Assembly: GCA_014239365.1 (NCBI GenBank)
Contig: JAAZZB010000049.1
Span: 1 to 32,640 of the forward strand
Length of the DNA stretch: 32,640 nt
Source: Verrucomicrobiia bacterium
GTDB lineage: Bacteria > Verrucomicrobiota > Verrucomicrobiia > Limisphaerales > UBA1100
Direction of reading: 5' to 3'
The position numbers and the translations under genes were made by a program. A model generated the notes under the pieces. That model saw only the letters and a list, made by a program, of their open reading frames with translations, did not search any database and was not told where the DNA came from. Of this stretch, positions 26,640-32,640 are shown in pieces. Within the stretch, counting starts at the first letter, position 1. Each line of letters begins with the position of its first letter.

Positions 26640-28211
26640 TTATAGTATCACCACTTTTGCGTTTGAGATGTCCGGATCCGCCGCTACTTTTTCCATTAAC
26701 GCCGCCGGGGGCGCGTGGTCGAGGTTTAACAACGTCAACGCCTCGCCGCCTGCTTCGTCGCGGTTCAAGCTCATGCTCGCGATGTTCACCTCGTGCTCGG
26801 CCATCAGTGATCCAATATACCCCACCATGCCCGGTTTGTCTTTATTATTCATGATGAACAGCACGCCCTCGGGCACGCACTCCACATTGCGCCCGCTAAG
26901 CCGCACGATGCGGGGTTGGCTGCCAAAAAATGTGCCACCCGCGGAAACCTTGGTGTCGCCCGCGCGCGCCTCGAAATGCATCCACTCCGCGTAGTCCGGC
27001 CCCTCGTGCGCTTTCACTTCCTCCACCTGAATGCCCAGCGAACTGGCCAGCGCGCGCACGTTAACTTGGTTGACCTCCGCGCCGCCCGCTTGTTCGAGAA
27101 AGCCTTTGAGCACGCAGCGCGTCACCGGATCCGCCGGCACTTCGGCTGCTTTGCCGCCGTAAGTAATCTTCACGTGATCGTTGCGTTGCGGCGCAAGTTG
27201 GGCGACGAGGCGACCGAGTTTTTCGCCCAGCAAAATATACGGCTTCACCGCCTCATAAGTTTTCGCATCGAGGCTGGGCATATTCACCGCGTTGCGGATG
27301 GTGCCGGTGACGAGGTAATCAATGATCGCCTCGGCCACTTCGATGCCCACGCTTTCCTGCGCTTCCTTCGTGCTGGCGCCGAGGTGCGGGGTCATCACAA
27401 TCTCCGGCAACGCGCGCAACGGCGAGCCTTCCGGGCACGGTTCGGTTTCATAAACATCCATCGCCGCGCCAGCCACTTTGCCGCTTTGCACAGCGGCCAC
27501 AAGATCGGCTTCGTTGATGATGCCACCGCGCGCGCAGTTGATAAGATACACGCCGTCCTTCATGCCCGCGAGGGATTCGGTGTTGATCATGTCCCGCGTT
27601 TGATCCGTAAGCGGCATATGGACAGTGATAAAATCCGACCGCGCGAAAAGTTCTTCCTGCTCCAGCAACTCCACCTGCAACTCGCGCGCTTTGCTCAGCG
27701 ACAAAAATGGATCATACGCCAGCACGCGCATCCCAAAAGCAATCGCCCGCCGCGCCACTTGCGCACCGATGCGGCCCATCCCGCAAATGCCCAGCACCTT
27801 GCCGCTGAGCTCCGTGCCGGCGAAGGCTTTGCGATTCCATTCGCCGCCTTTCATTGACATATGCGCCTGCGGAATTTTGCGCGCCAACGCCATCATCATC
27901 GAAAACGTCAGCTCGGCGGTTGAGATGGTGTTGCCGCTTGGCGTGTTCATCACCACGATGCCTTGGCTCGTGGCGTGATCCACATCCACATTATCCACCC
28001 CCACTCCGGCGCGACCGACAACGCGGAGCTTCGGCGCTTTGGCCATCACCTCGGGCGTCACTTTGGTGGCCGACCGCACAATGATCGCCTCGGCTTCCGC
28101 CAGCAATTCATCAGTAAGGCCACCGTCCACCACCACCACATCCAGCTCCGGCGCGGCCTCAAGACAAGCCACACCCTTCGGGGAAACATTATCGCAAACA
28201 AGTACTCGCAT
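26640..28211 (-). CDS. serA: D-3-phosphoglycerate dehydrogenase
   Basis: SerA oxidises 3-phosphoglycerate with NAD as the first step of serine synthesis. At 523 residues it is the long form: substrate and NAD-binding domains (about 1-310, with GMGRIGAQVARR, INCARGGIINEADL with the catalytic Arg region, and TPHLGASTKEAQ with the catalytic His), an intervening allosteric substrate-binding domain (about 315-445) and a C-terminal ACT domain (about 450-523, IMNNKDKPGMVGYIGSL) for serine feedback. It lies 12 bp after maf and 18 bp before the PpiC gene. Confidence 0.96.
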   Translation of the reverse strand: MRVLVCDNVSPKGVACLEAAPELDVVVVDGGLTDELLAEAEAIIVRSATKVTPEVMAKAPKLRVVGRAGVGVDNVDVDHATSQGIVVMNTPSGNTISTAELTFSMMMALARKIPQAHMSMKGGEWNRKAFAGTELSGKVLGICGMGRIGAQVARRAIAFGMRVLAYDPFLSLSKARELQVELLEQEELFARSDFITVHMPLTDQTRDMINTESLAGMKDGVYLINCARGGIINEADLVAAVQSGKVAGAAMDVYETEPCPEGSPLRALPEIVMTPHLGASTKEAQESVGIEVAEAIIDYLVTGTIRNAVNMPSLDAKTYEAVKPYILLGEKLGRLVAQLAPQRNDHVKITYGGKAAEVPADPVTRCVLKGFLEQAGGAEVNQVNVRALASSLGIQVEEVKAHEGPDYAEWMHFEARAGDTKVSAGGTFFGSQPRIVRLSGRNVECVPEGVLFIMNNKDKPGMVGYIGSLMAEHEVNIASMSLNRDEAGGEALTLLNLDHAPPAALMEKVAADPDISNAKVVIL

Positions 28212-28223
28212 TGGCGGCGGAGT

Positions 28224-28799
28224 CTACGGACGGCCCGCGGGAGTGTCAAACCACGCTGCCAACTCCGCGCCCAACCGCTCCACCGGCAGCCCCACCACAT
28301 TGGTGAACGAGCCGTGCAACGCCTCCACAATCCATTCGCCTTTCACCTGCACGGCATACGCGCCGGCTTTATCAAGCACCGGCACCGCGCGAAGATAAGC
28401 GTTGATTTGTTTGAGCGACAACTCGCGGAACGTCACACGCGTGGTCACAGAAAAAACTTTTTGTCGCGCGCCACACACCAGCGCGCAAGCCGTCGTCACT
28501 TGATGCACCCGCCCGCTCAATCGCCCAAGCATCCGCCGCGCCTCCGCGAGGCTCGCCGGTTTGCCGAGCAAATCATCGCCCAAATGCACCAACGTATCCG
28601 CGCCAAGCACAGTTTGCTTAGGGAACTTAATGGCCACCGCCGCCGCTTTGGCCAAGGCATTGCGTTTGCAAATAGCCCGCGCCGCGCGACCCGCGCCGTG
28701 TTCCTCCGCCACCTCCGCGGTCACCACCCGAAAGCGCACGCCCATTTGCTGCAGCAACTCCTGCCGACGCGGCGATTGCGAAGCCAAAATAATTTTCAA
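28224..28799 (-). CDS. maf: Maf family nucleotide pyrophosphatase
   Basis: Maf proteins hydrolyse canonical dTTP/UTP or modified nucleoside triphosphates to monophosphates. The 191-residue protein has the N-terminal LASQSPRRQELL, GADTLVHLGDDLLGKP and DKAGAYAVQ motifs, which fit the dTTP/UTP-type (YhdE-like) group. The start codon is TTG, overlapping the TGA of the preceding DUF1802 gene as TTGA. Confidence 0.93.
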   Translation of the reverse strand: MKIILASQSPRRQELLQQMGVRFRVVTAEVAEEHGAGRAARAICKRNALAKAAAVAIKFPKQTVLGADTLVHLGDDLLGKPASLAEARRMLGRLSGRVHQVTTACALVCGARQKVFSVTTRVTFRELSLKQINAYLRAVPVLDKAGAYAVQVKGEWIVEALHGSFTNVVGLPVERLGAELAAWFDTPAGRP

Positions 28800-29383
28800 C
28801 TAAATGCCTCCTGAAATTTTGCAAGTTTCATTTCAAAATCCGCTTCCGCCAAAACCGGATCCGTTCCCTCAAACTCCATCGGCGGCTCCAACTCCACCCA
28901 AGATTTGCAACCGCCGTAGCTTTCCAACATCGGCAACTCCACCGGCGCGGCCAAGCGGCGCACTCGCACCGCCATCGCGTAAATGCCCGCATCACGCCCC
29001 CAATCAAAACGCTCGGCAATAATCTCCTCGCGCCAAATGTGTTGCCCCGCCAGCCGTTGCGCTTGCACGAGCGAATCCAACCGACGCGCCTCCACCACCT
29101 CCGCGCAAAATTCAACCCGCAACAAATCTTCCGGTGGCCACGCATAATCCTCAAACCCCGCCCGCGCGTCCTCCAGCACCCCTTCGGTTTGTTGATGAAA
29201 CCGCGTTGGGAACAACCAAAAATGTTCATGCTCCGCCCGAAACCCACCGCGCCCTTCGGCAATGCCCCCCTTACGCAAAATCACAATCTGCCCGCCGCGC
29301 CCCAACGCCTCCACCACCACACCCCATTCTTTAAAAGCAATTTGCACGCCGCTCACTCGCGCAGTGTATTTATCCGCATGCAA
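28796..29383 (-). CDS. DUF1802 family protein
   Basis: A 195-residue protein whose first half matches DUF1802: AFKEWGVVVEALGRGGQIVI, LRKGGIAEGRGGF, and FWLFPTRFHQQ. The function is unknown. The listed start is TTG; in-frame GTG codons at 29356 and 29347 are alternatives, the last giving MQIAFKEW, close to the family's usual beginning. It is the first gene of DUF1802-maf-serA-ppi and is divergent from the MFS transporter, with only 54 bp between them. Confidence 0.82.
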   Translation of the reverse strand: MHADKYTARVSGVQIAFKEWGVVVEALGRGGQIVILRKGGIAEGRGGFRAEHEHFWLFPTRFHQQTEGVLEDARAGFEDYAWPPEDLLRVEFCAEVVEARRLDSLVQAQRLAGQHIWREEIIAERFDWGRDAGIYAMAVRVRRLAAPVELPMLESYGGCKSWVELEPPMEFEGTDPVLAEADFEMKLAKFQEAFS

Positions 29384-29437
29384 AAGTCGAGCCGTGGGCT
29401 TGCCTTTGGACCGCCTCTTGCCTAGGGTCGCGCCAGT

Positions 29438-31162
29438 ATGAACCTAACCGTACGCCTTCAACTCTCCGTCATGATGTTCCTCCAATTTTTTATTTGGGGG
29501 GCTTGGTATGTCACCGCGCCGAACTACCTCGGCACACTCGGCTTTGGTGCCGCGGATTTCGGCTGGACCTATTCCGTCGGCCCCATTGCCGGCATGATCA
29601 CCCCCTTCTTCGTGGGCATGGTGGCCGACCGATTTTTCTCCGCACAAAAAGTCCTCGGCGTGCTGCATCTCTTCGGCGCGGGCCTCATGCTTTTGGCTGC
29701 GCAGAAAATGACCGGCGGCGCCGAGCCCACTCAGATCAACTGGATTTTCTTCGGCTACATGCTCACCTATTTCCCAACACTCGCCCTCACCAACACGCTG
29801 GCGATGAAAAATATGAGCAACCCCGAAAAGGAATTTCCCGGCATCCGCGTCCTTGGCACCATCGGCTGGATCGCCGCCGGGTTAGCCGTTTCATGGTTGG
29901 GCTACGAAAAAGGCATCAATATGTTTTACCTCACCGCCGGCGCCGCAGCCGCGCTGGGCATCTTCAGCTTTGCCCTGCCGGACACCCCGCCCGCAAGTGA
30001 AGGCAAAGTCACCGCCCGCCAAATTATGGGGCTCGATGCGCTGGTGCTCCTGAAGAACCGCTCGTTCCTGCTCTTCATCCTCGCCTCCACGCTCATCTGC
30101 ATTCCGCTTTCATTTTACTATATGATCGCCAGTCGCGTGGTGGAAATGGGCGGACTACCCATCGGCCAAACCATGAGCTACGGCCAAATGTCAGAAATCT
30201 TTTTCATGATCGTGATGCCCTTCTTCTTCGTGCGGCTCGGCGTGAAATGGATGCTCGCCATCGGCATGCTCGCGTGGGTGGCCCGCTACGCCCTCTTCGC
30301 CATCGGCGCGCCCGATGAAGTCCGCTGGATGATTATCACCGGCATTGTGCTGCACGGCATTTGTTACGATTTCTTTTTCGTCACCGGCCAAATCTACACC
30401 GACAAAGCCGCCCCCAAACCCATCCGCGCCCAAGCCCAAGGCTTACTCGTCTTCTTCACCCTCGGCCTCGGAATGTTCATCGGCGCCCAAGTCGCCGGCA
30501 AAATTGAAGGCCAACATACGCCCAATGCTGAAAAGCTGGCCGACATGGCCACGGATGAAAATCAACACAAGCGATTGACCGCCGCCTTCGGCGAAGCGGA
30601 CGCCAACGCGACCGTCGCAAATTGGGCGAAACGCGCCGAAGTAATGGCCGCCCAAGAGGTTGTGGATGAAGCCAAAAAAGCGCTTGCTGACAAGGCTCCG
30701 GAAAAAGGTGAAGACGAAACAGACGAAAACAAAACGCCAGAAATCATCGCTCTCGAAAAGGTTGTTTCCGACGCTGAAAATGCTCTGGCTAAAATTGATG
30801 ACCTTCCGGAACTGAAGGCGGAACAAAGCGCGTTAAATTCCGAAATAGCAATTCTCGAAGGGCTGGATGAGCAAGCCTTGGCCACGGTTGCCCTCGTCGA
30901 TGCCGACGGAAAATTTTTCAACCTCAAGGCCAAGGTTGATGAATTGAAATCCGCAAGGGATGCTCAAAAAGCATTCGCCCAAGAAAATCTGAATCCCCTT
31001 GACGATCAAATCGCCTCGCGGCGCTCCAGCGAACTGCGTGCTATGGAATGGAAACCGATTTGGGGCAAGCCTGCTATTTTTGCTGGAATCGTGTTGGTGC
31101 TGTTCATTGTTTTCTTCCGGGAAGACAAATCCACAGATAAAAAAGAATCGGACGAAAATTAA
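29438..31162 (+). CDS. MFS nucleoside:H+ symporter-like transporter with coiled-coil insert
   Basis: A 574-residue inner-membrane protein with about 12 membrane helices. The sequence [20 protein letters not shown], the [14 protein letters not shown] loop and [11 protein letters not shown] resemble the nucleoside permease (NupG/XapB-like) group. Helices 1-11 occupy about 1-355. Residues 357-535 are then a soluble helical region with long predicted coiled coils ([27 protein letters not shown]), and the last helix returns at about 545-565 ([17 protein letters not shown]). Family members of about 400-430 residues lack such an insert. The substrate is uncertain: a nucleoside or sugar-like compound is plausible. 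A tRNA gene follows 41 bp downstream. Confidence 0.85.
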   Translation: MNLTVRLQLSVMMFLQFFIWGAWYVTAPNYLGTLGFGAADFGWTYSVGPIAGMITPFFVGMVADRFFSAQKVLGVLHLFGAGLMLLAAQKMTGGAEPTQINWIFFGYMLTYFPTLALTNTLAMKNMSNPEKEFPGIRVLGTIGWIAAGLAVSWLGYEKGINMFYLTAGAAAALGIFSFALPDTPPASEGKVTARQIMGLDALVLLKNRSFLLFILASTLICIPLSFYYMIASRVVEMGGLPIGQTMSYGQMSEIFFMIVMPFFFVRLGVKWMLAIGMLAWVARYALFAIGAPDEVRWMIITGIVLHGICYDFFFVTGQIYTDKAAPKPIRAQAQGLLVFFTLGLGMFIGAQVAGKIEGQHTPNAEKLADMATDENQHKRLTAAFGEADANATVANWAKRAEVMAAQEVVDEAKKALADKAPEKGEDETDENKTPEIIALEKVVSDAENALAKIDDLPELKAEQSALNSEIAILEGLDEQALATVALVDADGKFFNLKAKVDELKSARDAQKAFAQENLNPLDDQIASRRSSELRAMEWKPIWGKPAIFAGIVLVLFIVFFREDKSTDKKESDEN

Positions 31163-31170
31163 AAAAACGC

Positions 31171-31198
31171 TTGCCTGATGGAAAAAGACCGGTATGTT
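31171..31198 (+). promoter_or_regulatory. candidate promoter of tRNA-fMet
   Basis: A -35-like TTGCCT (31171-31176) is followed by a 16-bp spacer and TATGTT (31193-31198). Transcription would begin close to the first base of the tRNA. Confidence 0.5.
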
Positions 31199-31203
31199 CC
31201 CCG

Positions 31204-31280
<77 letters not shown>

Positions 31281-31310
31281 AAAAACCCCAGCCTTCGGCT
31301 GGGGTTTTTT
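31281..31310 (+). terminator. intrinsic terminator after tRNA-fMet
   Basis: An 8-bp GC-rich stem (CCCCAGCC with GGCTGGGG, small loop) is preceded by five A and followed by six T, directly after the tRNA CCA. It is nearly symmetrical, so it may also stop transcripts from the peroxiredoxin side. Confidence 0.93.
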
Positions 31311-31313
31311 GGT

Positions 31314-31611
31314 GTGAGTGGGGGGTGGTGAATAGGGAGTAGTGGGAGGTGCACATCAGAAAGTCTCGGCAGGGACGAAACGAAAATAGCCCGGCGTTTC
31401 AACGCCGGGTTGAGTTCACACAAAAAACGGAAGTCCCGGAGGGACGACTGAATTGCTTCATGGTTCATTTTCAGTCGTCCCTCCGGGACTCATCTAACAA
31501 TCGCCGCTCATTCCCCAGTGATAAATCACTGGGCTATTTTCATTTGGCCCTCCGGGCCACAAAAAGCACTATTCCCCACTCCCTATTCCCTACCCACTAC
31601 CCTCCACTCAC
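31314..31611. repeat. palindrome-rich element with inverted outer ends
   Basis: The gap between the tRNA terminator and the peroxiredoxin gene is filled with repeats: a 9-bp hairpin (CCCGGCGTT/AACGCCGGG, 31390-31409), a perfect 21-bp inverted repeat (31432-31452 and 31470-31490), an 8-bp hairpin (CCCAGTGA/TCACTGGG, 31514-31533) and a 5-bp one (31546-31558). Imperfect outer arms beginning GTGAGTGG at 31314 and, in reverse complement, at 31611 enclose it. The right arm includes the last 15 bases of the peroxiredoxin gene. No coding frame of interest is present. Confidence 0.7.
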
Positions 31612-32079
31612 TTCGAGCAACACTTCCGCCGCGTGCTCTTCCGGCTTCACTTTGGGCCAGATTTTTTGAATCTTGCCTTTGGGGTTTATGAGGAAGGTCA
31701 CACGGTAAATGCCGTCGTACTCGCGGCCCATAAATTTTTTGCGACCCCACACGCCGTAAGCGTTCACGATTTTTTTGTCTTCGTCGGCGAGCAGTGTGAA
31801 GGGCAAGTCGTACTTGGCCACAAACTTGTCGTGCTTGGCCACGGGATCGCAGCTGACGCCGAGCAATACGGCGTTGGCTTTTTCAAATGCGGCGTGTTCA
31901 TCACGGAACGCGCAAGCTTCCTTCGTTCAGCCGGGCGTGTCGTCTTTGGGATAAAAGAAAAGCACCACGTGGCGGCCCTTGAAATTTTTGAGCGCCACCG
32001 TGCCGCCGCCATTGGTGGCCGCGGTGAACGCCGGTGCGGCGTCGCCTTCTGCAAGTGTGATGTCGGGGCCGAGTGCCAT
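31597..32079 (-). CDS. bcp: BCP-type peroxiredoxin with in-frame TGA at the catalytic Cys (probable selenoprotein)
   Basis: Reading from the ATG at 32079 gives a 160-residue thioredoxin-dependent peroxiredoxin of the BCP/PrxQ family, the usual length, if the TGA at 31929-31927 (codon 51) is read as an amino acid. The motif is [20 protein letters not shown]: family members have Cys at this exact place, the peroxidatic residue that attacks hydroperoxides, preceded by the PxxxT pattern (Pro44, Thr48). The resolving Cys56 is five residues on, as in BCP. The frame stays open to TAG at 31597. A SECIS-like hairpin follows the TGA. Normal calling would give only residues 72-160 (from a TTG at 31866). 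It is 33 bp downstream of the phosphatidyltransferase gene. Alternatives are a sequencing error or a nonsense mutation. Confidence 0.85.
31892..31913 (-). promoter_or_regulatory. candidate bacterial SECIS hairpin
   Basis: Beginning 14 nt after the TGA, the minus strand can form GCG-C-GUUC, loop CGUGAU, GAAC-A-CGC: a 4-bp upper stem, one C.A mismatch and a 3-bp lower stem. The loop starts 22 nt past the TGA and has G at its second position followed by U, in keeping with general descriptions of bacterial SECIS elements. No folding software was run. Confidence 0.5.
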
Positions 32080-32112
32080 GCGCGGGAGAATGACCGGCGA
32101 AGGCGTAGCGGG

Positions 32113-32640
32113 TCAAGCGTCCTCGTCGGTTTCTTTTTCTATGTTGCTTTCCGCCTGATTCGGATGAGCCACGGGATGTTCACTGAATTGCCGGATCCCA
32201 TCGCGCACATAAAGCAATCCCGTGACAGCCGTGCAGAACACTGCTGCCACCGCCAACCAGAAAGTGCCGAGCGGCGAGAATTTGCACAGCACCCAGCCGA
32301 TGGTCACCATTTGCAAAACGGACGCCGCTTTGCTGAGGAAAAGCGGGTTCACTTTCACATTGCCGATGGCGGCATAAAGCAACGCGCTGCCGGTGACCAC
32401 GATGAGGTCGCGCCCAATCACCGTGCCGGTAAGCCACAACGGGATGCGTTGGCCAAACCGGTTTTCTTCAAAATCAATGGTCAACAAAATGAAGCCGGAA
32501 AACATTAGTAACTTGTCGGCGAGCGGATCGAGATACGAACCGAGCTGCGTGGCTTGGCCGTGATGGCGCGCGAGGTAGCCATCAATGCCGTCGCTAATGG
32601 TGGCCACCAGAAATGCGATCATCGCAAAGTAGCGATGCAA
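32113..32640 (-). CDS. CDP-alcohol phosphatidyltransferase, N-terminus outside window
   Basis: An integral membrane enzyme cut by the right edge; 175 residues are visible. The family signature D-G-x2-A-R-x8-G-x3-D-x3-D is complete: DGYLARHHGQATQLGSYLDP followed by LAD. The preceding SDGIDG supplies the other Asp. Several membrane helices follow (FSGFILLTI, LIVVTGSALLYAAI, FWLAVAAVFCTAVTGLL). The size and motif fit phosphatidylglycerophosphate synthase (PgsA), but phosphatidylserine or cardiolipin-type relatives cannot be excluded. The acidic tail ends EKETDEDA. The peroxiredoxin gene begins 33 bp after its stop, and the two probably share a transcript. Confidence 0.88.
   Translation of the reverse strand: MHRYFAMIAFLVATISDGIDGYLARHHGQATQLGSYLDPLADKLLMFSGFILLTIDFEENRFGQRIPLWLTGTVIGRDLIVVTGSALLYAAIGNVKVNPLFLSKAASVLQMVTIGWVLCKFSPLGTFWLAVAAVFCTAVTGLLYVRDGIRQFSEHPVAHPNQAESNIEKETDEDA

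Noticed and set aside
29400..29437. TTGCCT-17-TAGGGT as promoter of the MFS gene
   Set aside because: The -10 matches only half the consensus; too weak to annotate, though the -35 resembles that of the tRNA promoter.
31597..31866. A separate 89-residue gene starting at TTG 31866
   Set aside because: It is the C-terminal part of the peroxiredoxin; the N-terminal part is in the same frame and separated only by the TGA at codon 51.
31905..31921. Alternative hairpin GGAAGC/GCgUUCC closer to the TGA as SECIS
   Set aside because: Its loop (UUGC) lacks G in the first two positions and sits only 11 nt from the TGA, which fits bacterial SECIS spacing less well than 31892-31913.

Overview
The window looks like a chromosomal stretch from a member of Verrucomicrobiota, possibly near Limisphaerales/Pedosphaerales. 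This is an inference. It rests on a very large PSD1-type cytochrome c/WD40/DUF1549/DUF1553 protein followed by a DUF1501 protein, on a complete Gram-negative tol-pal cluster, on GC-rich coding DNA, and on many palindromic intergenic repeats. All genes read in the standard bacterial code, and TGA serves as a normal stop in several of them (for example tolQ, tolR, metF and the CDP-alcohol phosphatidyltransferase gene).

Left part, plus strand (1-10250): the end of an FG-GAP/VCBS repeat protein, the 1950-residue PSD1 protein with its Tat-targeted DUF1501 partner, then an SDR dehydrogenase and a class V aminotransferase in tandem. A perfect 29-bp inverted repeat closes this block and faces an Lrp/AsnC regulator on the minus strand.

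Minus-strand block (10335-18940): lrp; a gap holding a diverged duplicate of the 3' end of ispE and two GC-rich hairpins; then tatA-tatC-ispE; and upstream the tol-pal operon in the order tolQ-tolR-tolA-tolB-pal-pal. That operon has a candidate promoter at its start and an intrinsic terminator after the second pal. TatC has a long acidic, His-rich N-terminal extension.

Minus-strand block (19157-25008): coiled-coil membrane-anchored protein, moaA, metF, coaE and glgB. The first four are joined by 4-nt stop/start overlaps or short gaps, and glgB follows after 2 bp. A DUF1844 gene on the plus strand faces the end of another minus-strand operon: DUF1802-maf-serA-PpiC-type isomerase (29383-25623).

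Right end (29438-32640): a nucleoside-permease-like MFS transporter with a coiled-coil insert, an initiator tRNA-Met with its own promoter and terminator, a roughly 300-bp palindrome-rich element, a BCP-type peroxiredoxin, and a CDP-alcohol phosphatidyltransferase cut by the window edge. The most notable observation is in the peroxiredoxin: the codon for the peroxidatic cysteine is an in-frame TGA, followed by a hairpin resembling a bacterial SECIS element. It is therefore probably a selenoprotein that ordinary gene calling would truncate to its last 89 residues.
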